64,000 nt of DNA. Source: Pseudoduganella flava. GTDB lineage: Bacteria > Pseudomonadota > Gammaproteobacteria > Burkholderiales > Burkholderiaceae_D. The DNA is taken from the NCBI RefSeq assembly GCF_007830495.1, contig NZ_VLKW01000002.1:704270-768269 (forward strand). Reading direction: 5' to 3'. Positions 46,501-55,039 of the stretch are shown here, piece by piece. The position numbers were made by a program, and so were the translations under genes. Each line of letters opens with the position of its first letter. Positions within the stretch are counted from its first letter, which is position 1. Below the pieces are notes generated by a model that had not been told where the DNA came from, ran no database searches, and was given only the letters and a program-made list of their open reading frames with translations.

Positions 46501-46675
46501 GGAAGCCGCGGTTGACGAGGCGCGTGCCGGTGATGACGACCGTGTTGTCGTCCTTTGGCGCGGCCGGAGGCTGTGCCTCCTGGCCGTGCGCGGCGCCGGC
46601 GAGGCTGGCCGCGGCAAAAATGGCCGACAACTGCGCCGGCCGGGTTGCGTGGTGACTGCGCTGGCGATGTCGCAT
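43586..46675 (-). CDS. TonB-dependent outer membrane receptor
   Basis: 1029 residues, GGGGAG ribosome site. Signal peptide, then TonB-box-like TVVITGTRL, plug domain (NLETLLTDTPQF, TLNLRNLGPTRNLVLVNGRR, IETVTGGSSAVYGSDAISGV) and a 22-strand barrel ending with FFAMLNVKM. There is no STN signalling domain, so it is a transporter and not a FecA-type transducer. The plug pattern is that of carbohydrate-type receptors of Xanthomonas/Caulobacter-like bacteria. Its position beside GH28 and GH43 suggests uptake of pectin or hemicellulose oligosaccharides. The 248 bases upstream, to the next gene, hold no gene. Confidence 0.92.
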   Translation of the reverse strand: MRHRQRSHHATRPAQLSAIFAAASLAGAAHGQEAQPPAAPKDDNTVVITGTRLVNRGFLAPTPVTVLDAQELKVTGTQNLETLLTDTPQFAASQLSSPTANTMQAGQPSGTATLNLRNLGPTRNLVLVNGRRFAITGPDFTTDINAIPAALVRRIETVTGGSSAVYGSDAISGVVNFIMRDNFQGVELNAQRSWDQPTKTPTSSLDLTVGGNFADNKGNAVLSLNYMNREGMTRGELGGYSLPSLGDGCVTAASWSATRPGTPLAVPAGQTCLSAGGRPGLIFSGSSTVPNGRIGNLPVPGSAASNPALDAALRAAGLQNMGTLGAIFDASGKAVRPYVAPDDGYDLGPLSYVVTPQKRWMGNAFAHYDFNERTTGYLEMHYSSNKAQVQIGPTSASGNFLVDTNNPYLSPEMREVMRQLDLRETGTLNAANGSQTLTTVAGDGRALVNLNRRLSDLGTRLGATDHSVFRFSVGVKGELPALSERYLSDLKYDVYYTHARTTESQYQAGSISLSRFQNALLAQNGAAPVLNPFGQNITQAARDAILISSNSDIVAEQQVLAGTVTGKLAELPAGPVDFSAGFERRHAYSKYTPDAFLSSGDVSGWNAARPTEGEATVKEMYGEARVPLLKDKPLAKSLSISGAFRRSDYDVESVGTVWTNSIGTEWAPVDSLTFRVQRQKSIRAPNVGELFGGQGRNGPIAIDPCSSRAAAGQQTAAVRAVCEATGVPANMVFDASVQPTQFLTQILGGNPNLEAETSHTTTIGAVFAPPSVRGLQLSVDWYRITLDNAISTLGGGGIQSVLDLCYYTIQSVDSVYCKAIHRDPVTGQIAAPDYVMTTAANIGGIRTQGLDLALHYGFATGWGLFANGARWNLDTNWTYVDELTFTPIQDIPDVKNACVGSWGGTCGQPVPKWKGTVRLTMNSGKLMLSARARYSGSVTTDAYVIPQRRGLTPPAYDSLTNPRIKAYTYLDLTAGWDFSKAVSVTAGVRNVTDKDPPVLGSTQLPANNSISASYDPLGRTFFAMLNVKM

Positions 46676-46923
46676 TGCTGCTCCCCTTCGAAGTGGCGTT
46701 GGTACGCATGGGCGTGCCGCCGATGGTAGGAAGCTTCGAATGGGGAAGTCAATCGGCGGCCGATCACGCCGATGATTAAATCGGCGCCGCGCAGAGAATC
46801 GATTCGTCGTGAGCGTAGCGGGGCGTTGACGCCCGCGCCGTGATCAGTGGGATCGATTCCGCCGGCGCGGGCTTGATTGCCGATCCGAGGTTCCGCTCAG
46901 CCGCGTGAGCGCAGCGGTGGCTG

Positions 46924-48243
46924 CTAGCTTGCGGATGCGTCGTCTGCGCCGCCGTCGGCTGCCGGTGGCAGCGGGGTGGCCAGCACCTTGTCGATGCGCT
47001 TTTCATCCATGTCGACGACCTCGAAGCGCCAGCCATGCCACTCGGCCCATTCGCCCGTGGCGGGGATCTTGCCCAGCAAGAGCATCATCATGCCGCTCAG
47101 CGTGTGGTAGCGGCCGCGGTCTTCCTCGGGCACGCTGCGCAGCGCCAGGCAATCCTTCAGTTCCGGGATCGGGATCACGCCATCGAGCAGCCAGGAACCG
47201 TCGTCGCGCTGCACGGCCCACGCATCGCCCGCGTCGGCCGGCGTGAATTCGCCGGTGACGGCTTCCAGCACGTCCTGCAACGTGACGATGCCGCCCACGT
47301 CGCCATACTCGTCGACGACGAACGCCATCTGGATGCGGTTGGTGCGGAACTGCTCCAGCAACTCCATGCCGGTCAGGGTTTCAGGCACGTACACGGCCGG
47401 GTGCAGGTCGGCCCGGAAGTCGGGCAGCTTGCCGCGCGCCACGCAGGCCAGCGCCTGTTTCGCGTGGACGATGCCGAGGATCTTGTCGAGGCCCCCATCG
47501 CAGACGGGGAAGCGTGAATGCTCCGATTCGATCAGCCGCGCCAGGCCCTGTTCGGGCGGCAGGTTGACGTCGATGAAGACGACGTCGCTGCGCGGCACCA
47601 TCAACGAGCCGAGCTGGCGCTCGTCGAGGCGGAACACGTTGCGCATCATCTCGTGCTGCTGGTGTTCGATGACGCCGGCATCCGACCCTTCCTCGAGCAT
47701 CGCGTGGATCTCTTCCTCGGTGACGGCGGTGCGCTCTTCCTGCCTGACGCCGAGGAGGCGCAGCAGGCCGTGCGTCGAGAACGTCAGCAGCGCCACGAAC
47801 GGCCGCGTGGCCGTCGCCAGCCATTGCATCGGCCGCGCGACGAGGCGGGCGATCGGCTCCGGCGTGATCTGGCCCAGCCGCTTCGGCACCAGTTCGCCGA
47901 CGACGATGGACACATAGGTCACGCTCAGCACGACCAGCGCGGTGGCGAGGATCAGCGCGGTCCGTTCCGGCACGCCCAGTGTTTGCAGCCATGCCGAGAA
48001 CGGCGCGGCCAGCACGGCTTCGCCGACGATACCATTCAGCAGGCCGATCGACGTGATGCCGATCTGGATCGTCGACAGGAACTTGGTGGGGTCTTCGCCC
48101 AGCTTGAGCGCGACGGCGGAGGCATGATCGCCTTCCGCCGCCAGCTTCGCCAGCCGCGCGCGGCGCGCCGTGACGAGCGCGATTTCCGACATCGCGAAGA
48201 TGCCGTTCAGGACGATCAGGCCGACGAGGATCAGGATTTCCAT
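46924..48243 (-). CDS. HlyC/CorC-family CNNM-type membrane protein
   Basis: 439 residues. DUF21/CNNM membrane domain at 1-190 (LVGLIVLNGIFAMSEIALVT, TIQIGITSIGLLNGIVGEAV, VTYVSIVVGELVPKRLGQ), two CBS domains around 210-335 (MVPRSDVVFID, VVDEYGDVGGIVTLQDVLEA) and a C-terminal CorC_HlyC domain (EEDRGRYHTLSGMMM, GWRFEVVDMDEKRIDKV). Relatives are implicated in Mg2+/Co2+ efflux, sensed through nucleotides bound to the CBS pair. Monocistronic by spacing. The 244 bases upstream include a ragged GGGGTCAG/GGGACTGTCC-like stretch but no gene. Confidence 0.9.
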   Translation of the reverse strand: MEILILVGLIVLNGIFAMSEIALVTARRARLAKLAAEGDHASAVALKLGEDPTKFLSTIQIGITSIGLLNGIVGEAVLAAPFSAWLQTLGVPERTALILATALVVLSVTYVSIVVGELVPKRLGQITPEPIARLVARPMQWLATATRPFVALLTFSTHGLLRLLGVRQEERTAVTEEEIHAMLEEGSDAGVIEHQQHEMMRNVFRLDERQLGSLMVPRSDVVFIDVNLPPEQGLARLIESEHSRFPVCDGGLDKILGIVHAKQALACVARGKLPDFRADLHPAVYVPETLTGMELLEQFRTNRIQMAFVVDEYGDVGGIVTLQDVLEAVTGEFTPADAGDAWAVQRDDGSWLLDGVIPIPELKDCLALRSVPEEDRGRYHTLSGMMMLLLGKIPATGEWAEWHGWRFEVVDMDEKRIDKVLATPLPPAADGGADDASAS

Positions 48244-48487
48244 GCTGCCTCTCCGGAGCGGTCGCGCGAACGCGGGAAGCGGCTCAGTGGGATGTGGCTG
48301 GAAACGCTACGGCAGGGCCAGCGCAATGAAAGGCTGGCGGACGAGAATATGACGGGGTCAGGGCAGGGGGAACAACAGGGACTGTCCATACGGGGCCGGG
48401 GGTGAACCGGAGGCTCCTTGGGGTGGTTAATGGATTGGTCATGCTACTGGACGCTTGCGGCGGTGTCAAACGCACTGGTCCCCGCGG

Positions 48488-49858
48488 TCATGGCGCGTTC
48501 GGGTCCACGCCATTCAACCTGCACCATTCGTCGAGGTCCCGGTCCCGCGGCAACGGGCCCGTCGTGTACAGGCGTGCCTGCCGCAGATCCTGCACCACGC
48601 GCTCGCGGGTTGCCGGATCGCTGGCGGCCTTTTGCTGGAACCGCGGGTCCTGCGCGATGATGCACAGCGCCCGGCAGAAGTCGTACATGCCCCAGCCGGT
48701 CTGGCCTACCCGGCGGCGGATGTCGATCGCGCTGGTCAGTGCCTGCTCGGCCTCGGCGGGCATGGGGGTGGCGCTGTCGCGCAGTGCGAAGCCCAGTTGG
48801 CCGAAATTCTCGTGATAATTGCGCCCTGGATCGGACGCGATCAACGCGCGGAACACGGGGATCGTTCTTTCCATGACCGGTTTGCTGGCGGGATCGCCGC
48901 GGGTGCGGATGCGCAGGTCGCGGGCGCGGTAGAAGATCTGTGCCTTGACGAGGCCGGACGCCGCGGCGATGGACTGCTGCAGCGCCGGTTCCGCCGGCAC
49001 CGGGTCGCCCGGCCGCGCGCTCAGCTGCCGCTCCACCAGGTTCAGCGCCTCGGCATCCGTCTGCGCCTGGCGCTTCAGCTCATCCACTTCCTTCTTGGTT
49101 GCCTCGGCCTGCTCCGTCAGGATGCCGATCCGGTCCGCGTAGCGCAGCGCGCCGATCAGGAACAGCCGTGTCCACAGGTACCCGAACAGAAAGCCCAGCA
49201 GCACGCCGGTGACGAGCAGGGCGCCGAGGTACGGCTTCAGGAAGGGCACCGCGCCGAACGCCGGCGCGATCGCCAGGGTCAGCGCGTCGAGCTTGCGCGG
49301 GATCTCGTTCAGTTGGGTGAGGCCGACGCCGACGAGGATTTTCGTGAGCCAGTCGGAAATCTGCTCCAGGTTCGTGTTGGGGATGTAGCCCCCGCCGCGG
49401 CCGCCCGGTGGCGCGGCTGTGCCGTCCGGGGCAGGCGGCGCGGTGGCGCCGCTGTCCTGCAGCGAGCGCGGGATGCCGAACAGGAAGCCGATGACGCCAC
49501 CGCTCAAGGCCGCCGCCCCAAGCAGCAGCAACGAGGCCGCCGCCGCGCCGGCGAATGCCGCGGGCGTGCCGGTGGTCCAGGAAAACAACACGGCGGCGCC
49601 GGCCGTCGCGGCAAAGCCGAGCGCCAGGTTGACCATCGCGCCGCGGCTCTCCGGGATGCTCTGCTCCGCGAGGCTCGGGCGCCGTGCCGCCGGGGCTTGC
49701 TGGCCGCCCGCACCTTTGCTGTCCGGCTGGACCATGGTCGCGGCCTGCGCGGCCTGCGCGTGCCCGCCCCGCAGCGGGCGGACCAGCCACCGCTCGAGCA
49801 ACGCCGCCAGGCGGTGCCGGATACCGCCGGGTTGCGGATCTTCTCGCTTGTCGTTCAT
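48488..49858 (-). CDS. Uncharacterised membrane protein
   Basis: 456 residues. After a basic Pro/Gln-rich N-terminus there are four hydrophobic segments: two around 75-125 (MVNLALGFAATAGAAVLF; SGGVIGFLFGIPRSLQ) and two around 205-250 (PFLKPYLGALLVTGVLLGFL). Between them is a conserved-looking YIPNTNLEQISDWLTKILVG motif. A coiled-coil follows (RIGILTEQAEATKKEVDELK), then a C-terminal soluble helical domain with tetratricopeptide-like spacing (YHENFGQLGFALRDSAT, LTSAIDIRRRVG). The membrane pattern occurs in several unnamed bacterial families; function unknown. The start is the only good ATG. Confidence 0.65.
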   Translation of the reverse strand: MNDKREDPQPGGIRHRLAALLERWLVRPLRGGHAQAAQAATMVQPDSKGAGGQQAPAARRPSLAEQSIPESRGAMVNLALGFAATAGAAVLFSWTTGTPAAFAGAAAASLLLLGAAALSGGVIGFLFGIPRSLQDSGATAPPAPDGTAAPPGGRGGGYIPNTNLEQISDWLTKILVGVGLTQLNEIPRKLDALTLAIAPAFGAVPFLKPYLGALLVTGVLLGFLFGYLWTRLFLIGALRYADRIGILTEQAEATKKEVDELKRQAQTDAEALNLVERQLSARPGDPVPAEPALQQSIAAASGLVKAQIFYRARDLRIRTRGDPASKPVMERTIPVFRALIASDPGRNYHENFGQLGFALRDSATPMPAEAEQALTSAIDIRRRVGQTGWGMYDFCRALCIIAQDPRFQQKAASDPATRERVVQDLRQARLYTTGPLPRDRDLDEWCRLNGVDPNAP

Positions 49859-49999
49859 GGTGCAGGGTCACGCAGGGGGGCAGCCTGCCGGTCGGGGTCG
49901 TGTTGAAACCAACTCTAACACCGTTGGCGCCGCCGCTCGGCCGATTTTCGACGTTCGTCGCGCGCGGCCAACGCAGGCGCCGCCGGCGAGCGGTTCCTA

Positions 50000-52960
50000 T
50001 CAGCTTGCGTAGGCCTTCCCGCTCGGCACCGTCACCGTGATCTCCGTCCCCACGCCGCTCCGGCTGACGATCGCCAGCGCCGCGCCGATGCACGCGGCCC
50101 GTTCGCGCATGCCGATCAGCCCGAAGTGGCCGGGCCGGTGGCCCGCCGCCGCCACCGCCTCGTCGATGCCGCAGCCGTCGTCGCGGATGCGCAGCACGAA
50201 GGCGGTGTCGCCGTAGTCCAGTTCCAGTTCGATGCTCGCCGCGTCGGCATAGTGCGATGCGTTGAACAGCGCCTCGCGGGCGATCACGTAGATTTCCTCG
50301 TGCACGTCGGCCTGCAGCTGGCGCGGCGTGCCGAGGATGCGCATGTCGAACGCGTGCGGGCGGTGCGCCGCCAGGCCCTTGCCGAACTGGCCCAGCGTCA
50401 GTTCCAGCACTTCCGGCGACGACGAGGCGCGCAGCGCCATGATCTGGTCGCGGCCCTCCACCAGCAGGCGTTCGGCCAGGTTCAGCGTCTGGTCCAGGCG
50501 GTTGCGCTCCGGCGTGCCTTCCTGCAGGCGGCGGGTATGCGCATCGAACGACAGCAGCAGCGACTGGATGCTCTGCAGCAGCGTGTCGTGCAGCGCGCGG
50601 GCGATGCGGGTGCGCTCGGTGAGCCGCTCCTGCAGGCGCTCCTGCATGCGCTGCGTGATGAAGCGGATGCGCAGCGCGTAGGCGGTGGACAGCAGCAGCA
50701 GGGCCGCCACCGCCAGCAGCAGCTTGAACCAGCCGCTTTGCACGAAGGTGGGCGGGATGTCGATGGCCAGCGTGGCGCCCGCCGTGTTCCACAGATTGTC
50801 TTCGTTCGACGCGATCACCTCGAAGCGGTAGCTGCCCGGCGCCAGGTTCGTGTAGTACGCCTGCCGGTGTCCGGACGCTTCCTGCCACGCGGGATCGAGG
50901 CCGATGAGCCGGTAGCGCAGCCGCACCCGTTCCGGCATCGACAGCGACAGCGCGGTGAACTCGACCTGCAGGTTGCGGGTGCCCTGCGGCAGGGCCAGCA
51001 CGCCGTTGCCGGCCGGCGCATGGCGCACGCCGTCGGCCAGCACGCCGATGATGTGCACGGGCGGCGCCAGCGGGTTGCGCAGGATGCGTGCGGGATCGAT
51101 CGTGCCGACCGTGCCGGTGGTGGCGAACCACAGCACGCCGTCGCGGTCCCGGCGCAGCGACGGCACGGGGCGCAGCTGCGGCGCGTGGCCCTGCATGCCG
51201 TCCTGCGCATCGAACCGTTCGAACGGCACGGCCTCACCCGGATTGGCCAGCCAGCGCGCCAGGTCGGGCGCGGCGATCCGATACAGGCCGGCGGCGCCAT
51301 GCAGCCACAGGTCGCCGCCGGGCAGCCGCACGATGCCGGAGACGCCGCGGAACGCTTCGTCCCGCTCGCCCCGCAGCACGTCGAAGCGGCCGTTCCGATA
51401 CAGGGTCACGCCGTTCTCGCCGCCGGCCCACATGGCCCTGCCGTCGGCGGCCAGCGTCATCACGGTGCCCAGTCGCAGGCCCTGGTCCGGCCCCAGGTTG
51501 CGCGCGGCATTGCCCGCGACGATTGTGACGGTGCTGGACGGGTGCGCCATCCACACATTGCCGTCCGCATCGCGCGCCATCGACGTCGTCAGCAGGTCGG
51601 GCAGGCCGGTCACGCCGCCGCCCTGAAGCCAGCGGTCACCGGCCAGCTTGTACAGCTGCCGGCCCGTGGAAAACGCCACCCACAGCGCGCCGTCGCAATC
51701 CTGCTGCAGCGCGTGCACCCGCATCGCGTGGGCGGCAACCGGGTAGGCGATCGCGCTCCAGGTGCCGTCGACACCGCGCCGCAGCAGGTTCTCCGTGCCG
51801 CCCAGCCACACCACGCCGTCCGGGGCCGTGTAGCCGGCCGTCAGCGCGCCGGTCGGCTCGCGGCGCAGCGGGCCGTCCAGGCCGTAGCGCCACAGGTCGG
51901 CGGCATAGTCGCCGACCCAGATGTCGCCCTCCGGCCCGGCCACCAGCGCCGGGTATTCGAGCTGGCGCGGGGCCGGCAGCGTGCGCAGCCGGTTCGGCCG
52001 CAGCCGGTCGATGCCGCGCGACGTGCCGATCCACAGATTGCCCTCGCGGTCCTGGAACGTCGCGCCGATCATCGGGCCGCTGATGCCGTTCAGCGCGTCC
52101 AGGCGCTGGTCCGGCGCGGCCGGAGTGCCGGGATCGAGCACGCGTTCCACGCGGTCCGTCTGCGTCACCCACATCGTGCCGCCGCGGTCGTAGCGCATGC
52201 TGATGCCGGCCAGTTCCGGTGTGTCGGCGGTGCCGGCCGGCGGCGCAACCGTGTGTACCCGGTAATAGCCCTTGGCAAAGTCGTTGCCCCAGATGGTGCC
52301 GTCCGGCGCTTCGCACAGCGAGACCAGCGTCTTCCTCGGCCATGCCTGCGTGAAGCGGGTTTCTCCCTGGCGGCGGAACCATGCGCCCTTGTTTGTCCCG
52401 ATCCATGTGGTGCCGTCGCGCGCGAACAGGATCTGGAAAATGCCGTTTTCCGGCAGGCCCACTTCGCGCCCCAGGTAGCGGAAGCGCCGCGCGCCTTTCG
52501 GCAGCACGGCCACGCCGTCGCGCATCGCGGCCCACAGCGCGCCATCGGGCGCCGCTTCGAGGTGCATCACGCCGCTCAGGCGCAGCCCGGCGCTGGCGCC
52601 GTAATGAGTGGCGCCATCGGCGCGGAACACGGAAATGCCGCCGATGCGGTAGCCGACCCAGACGGCGCCGTCCGGCGTCGTCGTCAGCGCCATCAGGTTG
52701 CTCGATTGGAGCGGCTGGCCGTGGACCGTGTCGGCGCGCTCGAAGCGCACGCCGTCGAAGCGGTACAGGCCCGTCGGCGTGGCGATCCACAGCCAGCCGT
52801 CGGGGCCCTGCGCGAACTTCGTCACGCCGCTGGGGGCGCCATCGAGCTCGGTCCATGCCGTGTGCGTGTAATCCGTCAGCAGCGGGCGCGGCGCGGGCGC
52901 GGCGGCGCACGCGGACACGCACAGCAGGAGCAGCAGGGTTTGCAGGGCACGCAGGATCAT
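50000..52960 (-). CDS. Reg_prop/Y_Y_Y hybrid-sensor histidine kinase (NarX/LiaS type)
   Basis: 986 residues. Signal peptide (MILRALQTLLLLLCVSACAA; possible lipobox), then about 14 reg_prop repeats forming two periplasmic propellers (GPDGWLWIATPTGLYRFDGV, DREGNLWIGTSRGIDRL), a Y_Y_Y domain (YRLIGLDPAWQEA, YTNLAPGSYRFEVIASNED), one membrane helix (WFKLLLAVAALLLLSTAYAL), HisKA_3 with the phospho-acceptor His in ARALHDTLLQSIQ, and an HATPase (EALFNASHYADA, DDGCGID, GHFGLIGMRERA). There is no receiver or DNA-binding domain and no response regulator gene beside it, so its partner is elsewhere. In related bacteria such sensors detect polysaccharide fragments, which would suit the pectin genes here, but that is inference. 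Confidence 0.9.
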   Translation of the reverse strand: MILRALQTLLLLLCVSACAAAPAPRPLLTDYTHTAWTELDGAPSGVTKFAQGPDGWLWIATPTGLYRFDGVRFERADTVHGQPLQSSNLMALTTTPDGAVWVGYRIGGISVFRADGATHYGASAGLRLSGVMHLEAAPDGALWAAMRDGVAVLPKGARRFRYLGREVGLPENGIFQILFARDGTTWIGTNKGAWFRRQGETRFTQAWPRKTLVSLCEAPDGTIWGNDFAKGYYRVHTVAPPAGTADTPELAGISMRYDRGGTMWVTQTDRVERVLDPGTPAAPDQRLDALNGISGPMIGATFQDREGNLWIGTSRGIDRLRPNRLRTLPAPRQLEYPALVAGPEGDIWVGDYAADLWRYGLDGPLRREPTGALTAGYTAPDGVVWLGGTENLLRRGVDGTWSAIAYPVAAHAMRVHALQQDCDGALWVAFSTGRQLYKLAGDRWLQGGGVTGLPDLLTTSMARDADGNVWMAHPSSTVTIVAGNAARNLGPDQGLRLGTVMTLAADGRAMWAGGENGVTLYRNGRFDVLRGERDEAFRGVSGIVRLPGGDLWLHGAAGLYRIAAPDLARWLANPGEAVPFERFDAQDGMQGHAPQLRPVPSLRRDRDGVLWFATTGTVGTIDPARILRNPLAPPVHIIGVLADGVRHAPAGNGVLALPQGTRNLQVEFTALSLSMPERVRLRYRLIGLDPAWQEASGHRQAYYTNLAPGSYRFEVIASNEDNLWNTAGATLAIDIPPTFVQSGWFKLLLAVAALLLLSTAYALRIRFITQRMQERLQERLTERTRIARALHDTLLQSIQSLLLSFDAHTRRLQEGTPERNRLDQTLNLAERLLVEGRDQIMALRASSSPEVLELTLGQFGKGLAAHRPHAFDMRILGTPRQLQADVHEEIYVIAREALFNASHYADAASIELELDYGDTAFVLRIRDDGCGIDEAVAAAGHRPGHFGLIGMRERAACIGAALAIVSRSGVGTEITVTVPSGKAYAS

Positions 52961-53034
52961 CGGTTGGGGCGGAACGGCAAGGCGGCGATGGTAGTGGATT
53001 CCACGGCCGGGCGCCAGAGCGGCGGCGGCACGGC

Positions 53035-53931
53035 CTATTGCGCGAACAGGTGCTTGCGCGCCTGCTGGCTGATGGCGACGGTGGCGGGGTGCGTCAACCG
53101 GCGCTCCGTCGTGATCGCGTAGACCTGGTCCATCACGTCGGCGGCTTCGCCGAATTCCTCCACCTGGTACTGCTTGCGGATGTGGTCCGCCAGCACGGCG
53201 GGCGCGAAGAATACGCCGGCGCCGGCCTGGCCGAAGGCTTTGAGCATCGCGCTGTCGTCGAATTCGCCGACGATGCGCGGGCGCACCTGGTGATCCTCCA
53301 GCCACTTCAGCACGCGCGGCCGGGTGGCGCAATCCTCGCCCGGCAGCAGCATCGGCATCTTGTCGAGGCAGCGGGGGAAGGGGCCTTGCAACTTTTCGCG
53401 CAGCGCCGGCGCGCCGAACACCTTCAGCACGCTCTCGCCCAGCAGGTGCGAAAAACCGCGCACGGAGAGGTGGGCGGGCATCGGCCGGTCGGCGATGATC
53501 AGGTCCAGCCGGTGCACGGCCAGGTCGCCCAGCAGCGCGGCCAGCCGGCCCTCGCGGCACACCAGGCGCACCGGCTCGTCCAGGTCCAGCGCGGGGCTGA
53601 TGACCTGGCTGGCGACGATCTTCGACACGGAATCGGCGCAGCCGACGAGAAAGCGGGTGGCATGGGCCGATTCGTCGTGCAGCGCTTCCACCAGCTCGTC
53701 GCCGATGCGGAAGATCGTGTCCGCATAGCGCAGCACGCGCGTGCCCGCCTCGGTCAGTTCGAGCGTGCGGCCGGTACGGCGAAACAGCTCCACGCCCAGT
53801 GCGTCGGCGAACTCGCTCAGCTGGCCCGAGATCGATTGCGGCGTCAGGTGCAGCTGCTCGGCGGTGCGCGCGATCGTCCCGGTGCGCGCCACCATCCAGA
53901 AGTAACGCAGGTGTTTGTAGTTCAGGCTCAT
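53035..53931 (-). CDS. nhaR: LysR-family regulator, NhaR-like
   Basis: 298 residues from the ATG of MSLNYKHLRYFWMVARTG; a TTG further up gives an unlikely 19-residue extension. The winged HTH has NhaR hallmarks: YKHLRYFW, GTIARTAEQLHLTPQSISGQ, and LFRRTGRTLELTEAG. The effector domain includes PMLLPGEDCATRPRVLKWLE and VYAITTERRLTHPATVAISQ, as in NhaR. In E. coli NhaR activates the Na+/H+ antiporter nhaA in response to sodium. Here the divergent gene is terC across 108 AT-richer bases, the likely operator region, so the target may be terC/terB. That link is inference. Confidence 0.85.
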   Translation of the reverse strand: MSLNYKHLRYFWMVARTGTIARTAEQLHLTPQSISGQLSEFADALGVELFRRTGRTLELTEAGTRVLRYADTIFRIGDELVEALHDESAHATRFLVGCADSVSKIVASQVISPALDLDEPVRLVCREGRLAALLGDLAVHRLDLIIADRPMPAHLSVRGFSHLLGESVLKVFGAPALREKLQGPFPRCLDKMPMLLPGEDCATRPRVLKWLEDHQVRPRIVGEFDDSAMLKAFGQAGAGVFFAPAVLADHIRKQYQVEEFGEAADVMDQVYAITTERRLTHPATVAISQQARKHLFAQ

Positions 53932-54039
53932 GTCGGGAAATACATCGTATTTTTCGATGAATCGGCCAAGTATATTCGATTTGTCCAATGGCTCGCGAAT
54001 CGTTATCCTGCCCTTATCGAAAGCTTATGAGGTGACCCC

Positions 54040-55005
54040 ATGACTGAACTACAACATATCGCGACACCGGCGATGTGGGCCGGCTTTGTCGGTTTCGTGC
54101 TGGTGATGCTGCTGCTGGACCTGTTCGTGTTCGGCGGGAACAAGGCGCACAAGGTCAGCGTGCGCGAGGCCGCCGCGTGGTCCGGCGTGTGGCTGACGCT
54201 CGCGCTGCTGTTCAACGCGGGCCTGTGGTGGTACCTGAAGGGCACGGTGGGCGCCGCGGTGGCGGACCAGAAGGCGCTGGAATTCCTGTCCGGTTACCTG
54301 ATCGAGAAGGCACTGTCCGTCGACAACGTGTTCGTGTTCCTGCTGATCTTCGGCGCATTCCAGGTGCCGCCGCAATACCAGCGCCGCGTGCTGATCTACG
54401 GCGTGCTGGGCGCGATCGTGATGCGCGCCGTGATGATCCTGGCCGGCGCCTGGGTCGTGCAGGAGTTCAGCTGGGTGCTGTACCTGTTCGGCGCGTTCCT
54501 GCTGTACACCGGCGTGCGCATGCTGATGATGTCGGAACAGGAGCCGGACGTGACGCAGAACCCCGTGCTGCGCTTCGCCAAGCGCCACCTGCGCGTGGCC
54601 GAGGACGACCATGGCGAGCGTTTCATGGTCAAGCGCAACGGCCTGTTGTACGTGACGCCGCTGTTCCTCGTGCTGCTGTTGATCGAGGTGACGGACCTGG
54701 TGTTCGCGGTGGACTCGATCCCGGCGATCTTCGCGATCACGACCGACCCGTTCATTGTGTTCACGTCGAACCTGTTCGCGATCCTGGGCTTGCGCGCGCT
54801 GTACTTCCTGCTGGCCGATATCGCCGACCGCTTCCACCTGCTGAAGTATGGCCTGGCGATGGTGCTGGCGTTCATCGGCGCGAAGATGCTGATCATGCCG
54901 TGGTACCACGTGCCGGTGCAGGCTTCGCTGCTGGTGGTGGCCTTGCTGATCGGTGCCAGCGTGGTGGCCAGCCTGCTGCTGCCGCCGAAGAAGCATGATG
55001 CCTGA
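54040..55005 (+). CDS. TerC/Alx-family integral membrane protein
   Basis: 321 residues with nine predicted helices. TerC signatures are present: MLLLDLFVFGGNKAHKVSVR, EKALSVDNVFVFLLIFGAFQ, EVTDLVFAVDSIPAIFAITT and FIVFTSNLFAILGLRALYFL; the acidic residues in D-N-V-F and D-S-I-P-A are those proposed to bind Mn2+. Alx/TerC proteins export manganese or aid metal loading of exported proteins. The leader is only about 100 bases and shows no yybP-ykoY riboswitch that I can recognise. Followed after 34 bases by terB; divergent from the NhaR-like gene. Confidence 0.92.
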   Translation: MTELQHIATPAMWAGFVGFVLVMLLLDLFVFGGNKAHKVSVREAAAWSGVWLTLALLFNAGLWWYLKGTVGAAVADQKALEFLSGYLIEKALSVDNVFVFLLIFGAFQVPPQYQRRVLIYGVLGAIVMRAVMILAGAWVVQEFSWVLYLFGAFLLYTGVRMLMMSEQEPDVTQNPVLRFAKRHLRVAEDDHGERFMVKRNGLLYVTPLFLVLLLIEVTDLVFAVDSIPAIFAITTDPFIVFTSNLFAILGLRALYFLLADIADRFHLLKYGLAMVLAFIGAKMLIMPWYHVPVQASLLVVALLIGASVVASLLLPPKKHDA

Positions 55006-55039
55006 CCGACGATTGTCAAAGATGATGAAAGGAGTTTTT

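Noticed and set aside
46676..46923. Cobalamin riboswitch upstream of the TonB receptor
   Set aside because: No B12-box-like sequence is visible, and the neighbours are pectin enzymes and not corrinoid genes.
48340..48480. GGGGTCAG/GGGACTGTCC stretch as a defined repeat element
   Set aside because: The motif resembles dispersed repeats seen in related genomes, but there is only one ragged copy here, so no unit can be defined.
53932..54039. Possible yybP-ykoY manganese riboswitch before terC
   Set aside because: The leader is only about 108 bases and shared with a divergent gene; I could not find the expected paired loops.
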